In this document: positions 27,668 to 35,463 of the stretch, in pieces | Layout of the letters: each line of letters starts with the position of its first letter | Position numbering within the stretch: position 1 is the stretch's first letter | Assembly: GCA_012031415.1 (NCBI GenBank) | Contig: JAAUTN010000018.1 | Span: 1 to 40,498, forward strand | DNA: 40,498 bases | DNA from: Leptolyngbyaceae cyanobacterium SM1_4_3 | Lineage (GTDB): Bacteria > Cyanobacteriota > Cyanobacteriia > Elainellales > Elainellaceae | Reading direction: 5' to 3' | The notes under the pieces: generated by a model | Seen by the model: the letters and a program-made list of their open reading frames with translations, nothing else | Told to the model about the DNA's origin: nothing | Database searches by the model: none | Position numbers and translations under genes: made by a program

Positions 27668-29380
27668 TTGCCACATTTGTTATCTGACTCTGAACTTGAC
27701 TTGGCGGCTCAGCCGTTTGATGTGTTAGTCGTAGGCGGCGGGGCGGCAGGGCTATATGCAGCACTCTGTTTGCCACAACATTTTCGCGTCGGGCTGATTA
27801 CCAAAGATACGCTCTCGCTCTCTGCTAGCGATTGGGCCCAGGGCGGCATTGCAGCGGCGATCGCCCCCGAAGATTCTCCCACCCTGCATATTGAGGACAC
27901 GCTCAAAGCTGGAGTTGGGCTGTGTGATCCTGCTGCCGTGAAACTGCTGGTTGAGCAGGCTGCTCGCTGTGTTCAGTCTCTAGTTGAAATGGGCGTTGGC
28001 TTCGATCGCCACAATGGAGAGCTGGCGCTGACTCTAGAAGCTGCCCATTCCCGACGACGAGTGCTTCATGCCGCAGACACGACTGGACGCGCCGTAATCA
28101 CAACGCTGACCGCTCAAGTCTTGAGTCGCAAAAATATTCAGGTATTCTCGCAAGCGTTCGCGGTGGATCTCTGGTTGGCTGGCGATCGCTGCAAAGGAGT
28201 CAGTCTTGGCTATCAGGGAAAGATTATCTGGCTGCCAGCGGAAGCCGTTGTACTGGCTACGGGCGGCGGCGGACAAGTTTTTGCCCAAACGACTAATCCG
28301 GGTTTAAGTACTGGAGACGGTGTAGCAATGGCCTGGCGGGCGGGCGCACAGCTACGCGACCTGGAGTTTGTCCAATTTCACCCCACCGCGTTGACCAAAC
28401 CAGGCGCACCCCGATTCTTGATTAGTGAAGCAGTCCGGGGAGAAGGCGCACATCTGGTCGATGATCAGGGGCGACGGTTCGCGTTTGACTACCACCCCGA
28501 CGGGGAGCTTGCCCCTAGAGATGTCGTCAGTCGGGCAATCTTCAGCCATTTACAGAAAACAGCAACTGTCTCAACAGCCCATGTTTGGCTCGATTTGCGG
28601 CCCATTCCCGCTGAAACGATTCGACATCGCTTTCCCAACATCATTCAAGTGTGCCAACAGTGGGGTGTAGACGTATTTCATGAACCGATTCCCGTTGCCC
28701 CTGCCGCGCACTACTGGATGGGCGGAATCACCACCGACCTGATGAGCCGCACCTCGATTCCAGGACTATACGCGGTTGGGGAAACGGCTAGCACGGGCGT
28801 ACACGGAGCCAATCGACTGGCAAGCAACTCACTCTTAGAGTGTCTGGTTCTCGGAGCGCAGCTTGCCCACCTGGAGCTTCGACCTGCCTCTAGTCCAGAA
28901 AGCTTGGGGGATTGGGACAGGGAAGGCGATCAAGTTCCCTTGCTCCATACTCCAGATGCGGCAGAGGTGATTCAGGTTGAAGCGCTGAGGCAAGACATTC
29001 CAAAGCTGGTTTGGCAGAGTGCTGGAATTTGTCGGGAGCAGCGATCGCTCGAACGGGCGATCGCCCAGATCGAAACCTGGCAGCAGCAGTTCACCTCGCT
29101 CTCACTAACTCAAACTCTGGTTAATCTTAAAGCAAACCACTCCTTGCAGCTAGACACCTCTAACCCAGACCTCATGCTACGAACCTGGGGCGAAACGCGT
29201 AATCTTCTAGACATTGCCTATCTCATCCTAAAAAGCGCCGCCTTTCGCACCGAAAGCCGAGGTGGACACTATCGGCTGGACTACCCTCAAACAGAATCGA
29301 AGTGGCAAGTTCATACTCTTGTTTGCCGTCAAACTTGGCAGATAGGGAGGACGGAGGACGGAGGAAACTATGAATCATGA
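27668..29380 (+). CDS. nadB: L-aspartate oxidase NadB
   Basis: FAD enzyme oxidising L-aspartate to iminoaspartate, first step of de novo NAD synthesis, using oxygen or fumarate. The FAD motif is VLVVGGGAAGLYAAL; then SASDWAQGGIAAA, HSRRRVLHAADTTGRA, LATGGGGQVFAQTTNPG, EFVQFHPTAL, SEAVRGEGAHLV, PAAHYWMGGI and GANRLASNSLLECLV are conserved. The C-terminal helical domain ends in ESRGGHYRLDYP. The apparent start is TTG at 27668 with AGGGAG ten bases upstream; no ATG fits. The last residues (IGRTEDGGNYES) come from a GGACGGA heptamer repeat and replace the usual tail. 570 aa. Its product is the substrate of NadA, encoded at 1.3-2.3 kb. Confidence 0.95.
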   Translation: MPHLLSDSELDLAAQPFDVLVVGGGAAGLYAALCLPQHFRVGLITKDTLSLSASDWAQGGIAAAIAPEDSPTLHIEDTLKAGVGLCDPAAVKLLVEQAARCVQSLVEMGVGFDRHNGELALTLEAAHSRRRVLHAADTTGRAVITTLTAQVLSRKNIQVFSQAFAVDLWLAGDRCKGVSLGYQGKIIWLPAEAVVLATGGGGQVFAQTTNPGLSTGDGVAMAWRAGAQLRDLEFVQFHPTALTKPGAPRFLISEAVRGEGAHLVDDQGRRFAFDYHPDGELAPRDVVSRAIFSHLQKTATVSTAHVWLDLRPIPAETIRHRFPNIIQVCQQWGVDVFHEPIPVAPAAHYWMGGITTDLMSRTSIPGLYAVGETASTGVHGANRLASNSLLECLVLGAQLAHLELRPASSPESLGDWDREGDQVPLLHTPDAAEVIQVEALRQDIPKLVWQSAGICREQRSLERAIAQIETWQQQFTSLSLTQTLVNLKANHSLQLDTSNPDLMLRTWGETRNLLDIAYLILKSAAFRTESRGGHYRLDYPQTESKWQVHTLVCRQTWQIGRTEDGGNYES

Positions 29381-29403
29381 GCAAACTGGCGATCGCTAAA
29401 CTA

Positions 29404-29466
29404 CTCCCGACCGCTTCCCAACCGTTCCCGACCGCTTCCACAACGTTCCCGACCATCGCCGCAACG
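29404..29466. repeat. Three tandem 21-bp units
   Basis: Units start at 29404, 29425 and 29446 (for example TTCCCGACCGCTTCCACAAC plus G), with a decayed fourth from 29467 (TTCCTGGAC). The period is a multiple of three; on the minus strand they read as heptapeptides such as GNVVEAV and GNGWEAV. No ribosome site or conserved protein is apparent. Confidence 0.7.
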
Positions 29467-29590
29467 TTCCTGGACAGTGCTGAATCAGTTACAGGCAATG
29501 CAAAACCGTTTTCGACTATGCTGAAGTTGCTCTAGCTGTCTCCTGCTGTTGAGATGATTCATAATCCTTATCCCAAACATTAGGGTTATA

Positions 29591-29629
29591 GACGAAAGGG
29601 CACCCCATGCCGCAGGGTGCCCTTTCGTC
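29591..29629. terminator. Strong hairpin, 15-bp perfect arms, likely bidirectional terminator
   Basis: GACGAAAGGGCACCC (29591-29605) and GGGTGCCCTTTCGTC (29615-29629) are exact reverse complements around a nine-base loop. The position between convergent nadB and the Nudix gene and the high stability suggest a shared terminator, although the T-runs are short. Confidence 0.65.
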
Positions 29630-29739
29630 CATTTAGAGAAATGGTAGAACCTCAGTAACGATCACCTCGACATGAATAGCCGCTGCTTGTGGTAGCTAGA
29701 ACAACGGAATGGGAAGGCGATCGCTGATTCCCCCCCTTT

Positions 29740-29767
29740 ATCCCTCATCCCTCATCCTTCATCCCTT
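29740..29767. repeat. Heptanucleotide repeat overlapping the Nudix gene end
   Basis: TATCCCT, CATCCCT, CATCCTT and CATCCCT in a row. The Nudix stop codon (29752-29754) lies inside it, so the repeat encodes the last residues (RDEG). Confidence 0.65.
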
Positions 29768-30309
29768 AAAAAGGGCTTTGCCAACAGCAAGCTACAAATT
29801 GTCTTCGCGTCTACTGCTTCACCCGACAAAATTGCCTGCTCTAGCTCTTGAGCAGTCATCAGCACCGTTTCCATGTCCTCGTCTTCATCCTGGCTGGGTG
29901 GAACGTCAAGCTTTTCCAGGTCTTGCGCCAGAAATGCGTAGATGACCTCATCGGAGTAGCCGGGAGCCAAGAAGAATTCTCCTAGCTTTTGCCAGCGGTT
30001 AGCTCGATATCCGGTTTCTTCCTCAATCTCTCGCTGTACGGTTTTGGCTGGGTCTTCGTTCGGTTCGATGGTGCCAGCCGGAAACTCTAACAGGCGACCC
30101 TGAGCGGCAAAGCGATACTGTCGCACCAGTACTAGCTTGCCGTCTGAAGTGACTGGAACCGCCAGCGCTCCTCCCGGATGGCGAACACATTCCCAATCGC
30201 CCTCAACCTGGTTAGGCAAGCGCAAGCGGGTAACTTCAAAGCTAAACTTTCGTCCCTGGTAGAACAGTCGCTTGCTGAGAAGTTGGGGAGGTTCTTGACC
30301 GGGCTGCAT
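29752..30309 (-). CDS. Nudix hydrolase, probable ADP-ribose pyrophosphatase
   Basis: 185 aa. The Nudix box is complete (GTIEPNEDPAKTVQREIEEE then TGY: G, five residues, E, seven residues, REIxEExG). Upstream GGALAVPVTSDGKLVLVRQYR and downstream FFLAPGYSDEVIYAFLA are typical of ADP-ribose pyrophosphatases, which hydrolyse ADP-ribose to AMP and ribose 5-phosphate. The substrate is inferred from family resemblance only. ATG at 30309. Convergent with nadB; the NAD link is suggestive but the genes are not in an operon. Confidence 0.87.
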   Translation of the reverse strand: MQPGQEPPQLLSKRLFYQGRKFSFEVTRLRLPNQVEGDWECVRHPGGALAVPVTSDGKLVLVRQYRFAAQGRLLEFPAGTIEPNEDPAKTVQREIEEETGYRANRWQKLGEFFLAPGYSDEVIYAFLAQDLEKLDVPPSQDEDEDMETVLMTAQELEQAILSGEAVDAKTICSLLLAKPFLRDEG

Positions 30310-30396
30310 GGGGCTAACCTTAAATACGCAATTTGATCAGGACTTAGGATTCCTGTAGAACAAGCTTAAGACCCGCCCTGGAATCAACCTCAGGCT

Positions 30397-31698
30397 CTAC
30401 TGGACAAAGTTAGCAGCAGCGTTACTGGTGGAGGTGAGGTAGAGAGTGCTGGCAGGCTTCATGGCCAGACCAACATCCCGAATTCCTTTAATGCTTAGGA
30501 GTGTCTCACTGTCGGGCTTGGCGGGAACTTGGGCGGTTTGGAAGCCGTTGGTTAGCTGAGCCAAAGCCTGCTGCAAAAGCTGCCCTGCATCCATTGCTAG
30601 CCAGCCCTGGTCAGTCTTCTGACGAAACTCAAAGTGCAGGTGAGGGCCGGTGGAGTTGCCTGTGCTGCCGACTCGACCAATTACTTCTCCTTGCTCAATC
30701 CATTCTCCGGGCTGGACAAACAGTTCCGATAGGTGAGCGTAGAGCGTTTCGATGGTTTCGTCGCCGTGAGCCATGACGACCGTTAGCCCATAGCCGCCCA
30801 TAAAGTTGGCGATCGCCACTTTCCCAGAATAAGCTGCGACCACCGGAGTCCCCATCGGCGCACCGATGTCTGTGCCCTGGTGAAAGCGATAGCCGCCTGA
30901 AATCGGGTGAATCCGCCAGCCAAAGGCAGAGGTAATCACAGAAGGAATCGATACCGGAAACATCAGACTAACGTTGCCATTTCCAGGCAGAGCCGCAGGG
31001 CGAATAGTGCGGCTAAAGAATTCTCTGCCCGAAGGTGCGTTGCTGCCAAACGTAACTCCAGTGGGGCCAACGCTGACGGGACCCAAGCGCATGGAGCCGC
31101 CGTTTCGCGATGCCACCCCGTTTTGAGGTTGAGCATTGCAGATGCTAGCGGGCACATTCTGACCGTTTGCTACCGTTGCCTGACAGCCCGTTGAGCGCTC
31201 GGATAACACTACCGCAGGCTGTCCATAGCGCTGAGTTGCGCCAACGCTGTAGTCGGTCGAGTCGATGTAGCTGTTTTGCTCGACTGTCGGAGCCGAATTT
31301 GGCTGATTCAGGGTGTCTGCTGTGATCGGAGCGTCGCTAGACAGCCCCGGAACGACAATCGTTGGAGCATCGGCTGCGGATGGGCTGGAGGCTTGACTGG
31401 GAGAAGGGCTGGGGGCGGGGCTTGCCGCTGGAGGTGGCGTTACGACGGGAGCCGGAGCCGCAGATTCAGGTTCGACCACGACGGGAGCGGGCGCTGCGGG
31501 CTGCGGGCTGCTTTCAGCGGGCATCAGCAGGTCTTGAGCGCCAGGAACAATCGCTTCTGAGGCATCGGTCGATTGGGCAAAAGCGACCAGACCGCTGCTG
31601 AGGATGCCTAAGCTGCCCAGCCAACTGATCCCTTGAACGAGTAGCGATCGCTGAATAGAAGGTGTTGAAACTTGAGTGGATTTACGTCGTTGAGTCAT
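30397..31698 (-). CDS. M23 family metallopeptidase (LytM-type murein hydrolase)
   Basis: Exported envelope protein, 433 aa. An N-terminal hydrophobic segment (ISWLGSLGILSSGLVAFAQ) acts as a signal peptide or anchor. A Pro/Ala/Ser-rich linker runs to about residue 125. The M23 domain near residues 255-360 has the zinc motif HQGTDIGAP (HxxxD) and GPHLHFEFR (HxH), plus SAFGWRIHPISG and STGNSTG, so it should be an active peptidoglycan endopeptidase. ATG at 31698, with GTG at 31701 just before. Upstream of the Nudix gene with an 87-base gap. Confidence 0.9.
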   Translation of the reverse strand: MTQRRKSTQVSTPSIQRSLLVQGISWLGSLGILSSGLVAFAQSTDASEAIVPGAQDLLMPAESSPQPAAPAPVVVEPESAAPAPVVTPPPAASPAPSPSPSQASSPSAADAPTIVVPGLSSDAPITADTLNQPNSAPTVEQNSYIDSTDYSVGATQRYGQPAVVLSERSTGCQATVANGQNVPASICNAQPQNGVASRNGGSMRLGPVSVGPTGVTFGSNAPSGREFFSRTIRPAALPGNGNVSLMFPVSIPSVITSAFGWRIHPISGGYRFHQGTDIGAPMGTPVVAAYSGKVAIANFMGGYGLTVVMAHGDETIETLYAHLSELFVQPGEWIEQGEVIGRVGSTGNSTGPHLHFEFRQKTDQGWLAMDAGQLLQQALAQLTNGFQTAQVPAKPDSETLLSIKGIRDVGLAMKPASTLYLTSTSNAAANFVQ

Positions 31699-31883
31699 CA
31701 CTGCGTCCGCTACGTTAAAAACTTGCCCTAGCGATTTACGCCAACTTAGGCTGTTTGTTTAAGTCTTGACTGTATTGCACTCAAATTATGATGAGGCAAC
31801 AAACAGGGCAAGACTTCCCCCAGTTGGTCATCATTCTAGTCGTCTAGTTGGGGCATTCAGTTCCATCTGATTTATGTCCCACC

Positions 31884-32780
31884 CTAGTTCGCTGGCAAGT
31901 TGGAGTTAGCCCCATTGCTTGAATGGTCATATCCCAGACTGATTGTACCTGGCTCAAGGCTAATTTCGGCTGAAAGGGCGGGATTTTCCCCATTCAAACA
32001 AACCTGTAAGTCGCCTGTTGCAGAAATGCCTGTGACTTGTGCGGGTTGCTCTGCGCCAGAGTGATGGATCATGACCCGATGCCCGATGCTAGTCAGCAGT
32101 GCTTGATAGCGCGGCAAAATTGCCTCAATGCTGCGCTGTTGACAGAGTTGATAGCCAGCTATGATGCCTTGAAGGGCGATCGCCGCCAACATTTCCAGTG
32201 AAGTGATTTGCGGGTTAGGCTGTCGCTCTAGAATTTCCTGCAAGTTGATTCCCGTAGGGGGCACTGGATTTTGCCAATTAATTCCCACGCCGACGACGGC
32301 TTGAGTCACCCGCCCGCTCTGCATTCGCGTCTCGGTGAGAATGCCGCCCAGCTTGCGTTTCTCGACCACCAGATCGTTCAGCCATTTCAGCCCTACCGGA
32401 ATGCCGTAGCTTCGCAATGCTGCCGCGATGCCCCAGGCGCTACAGAGCGTCAGTTGAGCGCTATTGTCTACGGGCAGATTGGGAGTTAGCGCTACTGATA
32501 GATACAAACCACCCAGAGGAGACTGCCACTGTCGCCCCCATTGTCCGCGCCCAGACTGCTGCTGAAGGGCGATCGCCACTGTACCTTCAGTACTGCCCTG
32601 ATCCACCAGATGCCAAAGAACGCGATTAGTGGAGTCAACCGTTTCAAATAGGTGAATCTTGAAGGGCGGCTCGTTGATCTGGATCAATTCTGAATCTAAT
32701 CTGATCTGATCTCGGCACTCCGACAAGGCAATGATGAGTTGGTTTAGATCGAATCTCAAAGGTGGAGTTAGTTGAATCAA
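31884..32780 (-). CDS. birA: Biotin-[acetyl-CoA-carboxylase] ligase BirA
   Basis: Activates biotin with ATP and attaches it to the biotin carboxyl carrier protein of acetyl-CoA carboxylase. Motifs: FETVDSTNRVL, the biotinyl-AMP loop QQSGRGQWGRQWQSP, GGLYLSVAL, GLKWLNDLVVEKRKLGGIL and VVGVGINW. There is no N-terminal winged-helix domain, so it is the monofunctional type that does not repress transcription. 298 aa. The start is TTG at 32780, which lacks a clear ribosome site. Divergent from pgeF with 75 bases between. Confidence 0.92.
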   Translation of the reverse strand: MIQLTPPLRFDLNQLIIALSECRDQIRLDSELIQINEPPFKIHLFETVDSTNRVLWHLVDQGSTEGTVAIALQQQSGRGQWGRQWQSPLGGLYLSVALTPNLPVDNSAQLTLCSAWGIAAALRSYGIPVGLKWLNDLVVEKRKLGGILTETRMQSGRVTQAVVGVGINWQNPVPPTGINLQEILERQPNPQITSLEMLAAIALQGIIAGYQLCQQRSIEAILPRYQALLTSIGHRVMIHHSGAEQPAQVTGISATGDLQVCLNGENPALSAEISLEPGTISLGYDHSSNGANSNLPAN

Positions 32781-32855
32781 TGCAGGCTAGACTAGCATAG
32801 ATTTTTTGGCAACCTTGTGAGACATCTTTAAGAAAGTGTTTGAGCAGCAAAACTC

Positions 32856-33704
32856 ATGACAACTTCCCAATCAACCTGCTCACCAACCTGGCAGTGGAAA
32901 ACTTGGCAAGGACTCCCTTACCTCACCTGTAGTTTGCTAGAACCCTGGCTACACGGGTTCTTTACTCAACAGTTCTCGCCGCGATCGCCCGCCGACTTGG
33001 TGAAAGTGCTTGATCCAGCAGTTTCAACCTATCGAATTCGGCAAGTGCATGGCAACACAGTGCTGATGCCCTCTGAGGTTGAGCAGTTTCAGCAGGAACT
33101 CTCTGAATCATCCGCATCAGGCGATGAGGAAATAGTGTTTCCGCCTGCGGATGGTTTGCTGACGGAGCAGGCGGGGCAGGCGGTTTGGGTGTGCAGCGCC
33201 GACTGTGCGCCTGTGTTGATTGCTGATGTGGAAACCGGGCAGACAGCGGCGGTTCATGCAGGCTGGCGCGGCACGGCGGGTGAAATTGTGCCAAGAGCGA
33301 TCGCCCGCCTGCAATCCCAGGGCAGCAAGCTGCACCACTTGCGCGTGGCATTGGGGCCGGCGATCGCTGGAGAAGTTTACCAGGTGTCAACCACTGTTGC
33401 GGCTGAGGTCGGTCTAACGGTGGTTCAGGAAATTGCTAAATCAGTAGCTACTCCAGACCCAGAGCTAATTCTATCCGCCCTTCGAGAACTGCCAGAATCC
33501 CCACTGTTGAGCGACCCCCAACCTGGCAGGGCGCGGCTAGATGTACGGCGAGTGAACGCGCTTCAGCTTGAACAGGCAGGCATTCTCACCGAACACATTG
33601 CCATCGCCCCCTACTGCACCTACCAGCACACTGAGCATTTCTTTTCCTACCGCCGCGATCGCCTGAAGCAGGTGCAGTGGTCGGGAATTGTGAGTAGGGG
33701 CTAG
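32856..33704 (+). CDS. pgeF: PgeF/YfiH family protein (purine nucleoside phosphorylase/laccase-domain)
   Basis: Family once called polyphenol oxidase (laccase domain); members have zinc-dependent purine nucleoside phosphorylase/adenosine deaminase activity, and E. coli YfiH edits peptidoglycan precursors. The metal ligands are visible: H in IRQVHGN, C in SADCAPVLIAD and H in AAVHAGWRGTA. LDVRRVNALQLEQAGI and CTYQHTEHFFSYRRD are also conserved. ATG at 32856. 282 aa, full length. The stop lies inside a CTAGGGG heptamer repeat. Confidence 0.88.
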   Translation: MTTSQSTCSPTWQWKTWQGLPYLTCSLLEPWLHGFFTQQFSPRSPADLVKVLDPAVSTYRIRQVHGNTVLMPSEVEQFQQELSESSASGDEEIVFPPADGLLTEQAGQAVWVCSADCAPVLIADVETGQTAAVHAGWRGTAGEIVPRAIARLQSQGSKLHHLRVALGPAIAGEVYQVSTTVAAEVGLTVVQEIAKSVATPDPELILSALRELPESPLLSDPQPGRARLDVRRVNALQLEQAGILTEHIAIAPYCTYQHTEHFFSYRRDRLKQVQWSGIVSRG

Positions 33705-33731
33705 GGGCTAGGGGCTGAGGGCTAGCCCCTC
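33691..33731. repeat. Heptanucleotide CTAGGGG repeat between convergent pgeF and ppgK
   Basis: Three CTAGGGG-type units on the plus strand, then a CTAGCCCC return, so the block can also fold as a hairpin. It covers the pgeF stop and abuts the ppgK stop at 33732. Same heptamer, inverted, as at about 26889-26912. Confidence 0.6.
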
Positions 33732-34415
33732 CTAATCTCGCCAGAGGGCAATTCCGCCGAGTAGCCCCATGATGTTTCCTACGAGGGTGACGTTGGCGGG
33801 GAGTCCGAGGGTGACTTGTTTGGCTTCGCCGCCACCGATGTAGAGACGGTTGTAGTTAAACAAATGCTCTAGAGTGGCGATCGCCTTCTCTAAGCGTCGG
33901 TTCCAGCGCTTTTTGCCAATGGATTCCAGGGCTGCTCGTCCAAGCTGTTGCTCGTAGGTTTCGTCCTTGCGAAACGGGTGGTGTCCCATTTCCAGATTCG
34001 GCACCAGTCTCCCATCGACAAATAGAGCGGAGCCAAAGCCTGTGCCGAGTGTCACTACCAATTCTATGCCCTGTCCGGAAATTGCCCCCAACCCCTGAAT
34101 GTCGGCATCGTTTGCCACACGGACGGGCTTACCGAGTTTCTCAGTCAGAGTTATTCCCAAGTCAAAGCCAATCCAGGAAGCGTCAAGATTTACGGCAGTG
34201 CCGATGATGCCTTGCCGCACCACACCTGGAAAGCCGACAGAAACCCGATCAAAAGTTTGGTCAGATGCGAGTTGGGCGATCGCCCCAACAATTTTTTCGG
34301 GTGTAGCGGGCTGAGGCGTGTCTACTCGCGATCGATTGGTCTGAGGCTCACCTGCCTCGTCTAAAACCAATGCTTTGACTCCGCTGCCACCAATATCAAC
34401 GGCTAAAGTTTTCAT
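33732..34415 (-). CDS. ppgK: Polyphosphate glucokinase (ROK family)
   Basis: Phosphorylates glucose using polyphosphate, often also ATP. ROK features: the N-terminal phosphate loop AVDIGGSGVKALVLD, VSVGFPGVVRQG, RVANDADIQGLGA with the catalytic aspartate, VVTLGTGFGSALFVDG, MGHHPFRKDETYEQQLGRAA, and YIGGGEAKQVT. Polyphosphate use is inferred from resemblance to PpgK. I start at the ATG at 34415 (MKTLAVDIGG); an ORF start at 34439 adds eight unlikely residues. 227 aa. Convergent with pgeF. Confidence 0.9.
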   Translation of the reverse strand: MKTLAVDIGGSGVKALVLDEAGEPQTNRSRVDTPQPATPEKIVGAIAQLASDQTFDRVSVGFPGVVRQGIIGTAVNLDASWIGFDLGITLTEKLGKPVRVANDADIQGLGAISGQGIELVVTLGTGFGSALFVDGRLVPNLEMGHHPFRKDETYEQQLGRAALESIGKKRWNRRLEKAIATLEHLFNYNRLYIGGGEAKQVTLGLPANVTLVGNIMGLLGGIALWRD

Positions 34416-34472
34416 TCCCCAAGTTTTATGTGTTGCCAAGCTGTTAGCAGTCCTAAATCAGTTGTAAGACGA

Positions 34473-34518
34473 GGGTTTGTGAGAGGCGCATCGCTGAGGG
34501 GTGCGCCTCTCACAACCC
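34473..34518. repeat. Inverted repeat with GTGAGAGGCGCA arms
   Basis: The left arm 34473-34490 and right arm 34502-34518 match as reverse complements except for one bulged base. Flanking copies of TCCTAAATCA (34451 and 34549) form a direct repeat of the sort left by a small inserted element. Confidence 0.65.
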
Positions 34519-34814
34519 GCTTAAGGTTGCTATAGCAATCCTAAATCATTTACAAAACGCGCTGTTTGTATAAAGAGTGAACTGTGAGAGGATGCTTGAA
34601 AAGTCTAATCTCCAGGACTTATGAATTCTGCGGTGGAACAAAGTTACCCGATGACCCGCCCTGGAATCATTTCCGGGCTAAAAGCCTAAGTCCGTTAAAA
34701 CGAACTCAAATACACTAGAAGCTTGTTCCAACTCGTTCTAACGAGTTTTAGCTTTGAGCCTGAGATTGATCTCAAGTCCGTTGTTAATTTGGCAATAGAA
34801 GAGATGACTTTCTT

Positions 34815-34894
34815 GTAGGGTGGCGTTAGCGATCGCGTAACGCACCGAGATCAATGGTAACGGTGCGTTACGGCGTTGCCTAACGTGCCCTACG
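34815..34894. repeat. Palindromic repeat built on GGTGCGTTACG
   Basis: TAGGGTGGCGTTAGCG...GTAACGCACC on one side and GGTGCGTTACGGCG...AACGTGCCCTACG on the other form an imperfect long palindrome. This family is frequent between genes of cyanobacteria. Confidence 0.6.
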
Positions 34895-34920
34895 GGATCT
34901 TGGCTTTCAAATCACGAAGT

Positions 34921-35207
34921 ATGGCGCTTGAACCTCAGAGTATGACGCTTGAACCTCAGAGCATGACGCTCGAACCTCAGAGCATTAGCACTTGAACTCT
35001 AGAGCATGACGGCTGAACCTCAGAGCATGACGGCTGAACTTCGGAGCATGGTGCTTGTACCTCAGAGCATGATGGCTGAACCTCAGAGCATGACACTTGA
35101 ACCCCTAGAGCATGACGGCTGAACCTCAGAGCATGATGGCTGAACTTCAGAGCATGACGCTTGAACTACAAAGAATTGATCTTGACGACTTTTTCAAGAA
35201 TCCCTAA
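34921..35207 (+). repeat. Twelve-unit 21-bp tandem repeat, readable as heptapeptides, ending in a short open frame
   Basis: Units begin at 34921, 34942, 34963, 34984, 35006, 35027, 35048, 35069, 35090, 35112, 35133 and 35154, i.e. 21 bases except two of 22. All but the fourth begin with ATG. The usual reading is MTLEPQS, with variants MALEPQS, MTAEPQS and MMAEPQS. From 35154 the frame leaves the repeat (MTLELQRIDLDDFFKNP) and stops at 35205-35207. The two 22-base units break the frame, so only pieces of up to about seven heptads are open. No ribosome site is evident. It could be a small repeat protein gene broken by indels, or non-coding. Confidence 0.7.
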
Positions 35208-35214
35208 TTTTCTG

Positions 35215-35400
35215 GTTCCTCGCCGCTGGCTAGGAATTGAATGAGGAGGCTCTGCCTCCGGTTGCTCGATTCTGGAGGCAGAGCCTCCAACCCTTGCATG
35301 ACAAGGCAGAGCCTTATCACGAGAAGCAGTTAAGCTCCCCTGGTTCCTCGTCTCTCCCCTGGTTCCTCGCCTCTGCCTTGTCACGAGAAGCAACTTGACA
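35215..35400. repeat. Mosaic of short direct and inverted repeats
   Basis: GGTTCCTCG occurs at about 35215, 35342 and 35361. GGAGGCTCTGCCTCC (from 35245) is mirrored by GGAGGCAGAGCCTCC (from 35274). GCCTTATCACGAGAAGCA (35311) recurs as GCCTTGTCACGAGAAGCA (35375). The 75-codon minus-strand frame across it reads only repeat and is not a gene. Confidence 0.65.
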
Positions 35401-35463
35401 AATGAGACTTGAAGTTAAGCTGTAGGCATTGGGCTTTGCCTGGAAACGAGGTGTTTGTAAGAT

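Larger units (their letters stand above)
29381..29751. other. Intergenic region between convergent nadB and Nudix genes
   Basis: About 370 bases. It holds a 21-bp tandem repeat, a strong hairpin and a heptamer repeat, each listed separately. A minus-strand frame (29223-29498) only reads through the repeat and the nadB antisense strand. Confidence 0.6.
34416..35463. other. Repeat-rich spacer of about 1 kb
   Basis: No conserved gene. In order: a hairpin element (34473-34518), a block with AACTCGTTCTAACGAGTTTT-type palindromes (about 34690-34790), a GGTGCGTTACG palindromic repeat (34815-34894), a 21-bp tandem repeat (34921-35207) and a mosaic of GAGGCTCTGCCTCC and GGTTCCTCG motifs (35215-35400). 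It looks like a site where several repeat families have accumulated. Confidence 0.75.

Noticed and set aside
29223-29498. 91-aa minus-strand ORF
   Set aside because: It is the antisense of the nadB end plus the 21-bp repeat, and has no recognisable domain.
34921-35207. CRISPR array
   Set aside because: The units abut with no unique spacers, and no cas genes are near.
35166-35393. 75-aa minus-strand ORF
   Set aside because: It reads only through short repeats (RQRRGTRGETRNQG), has no ribosome site and no family resemblance.
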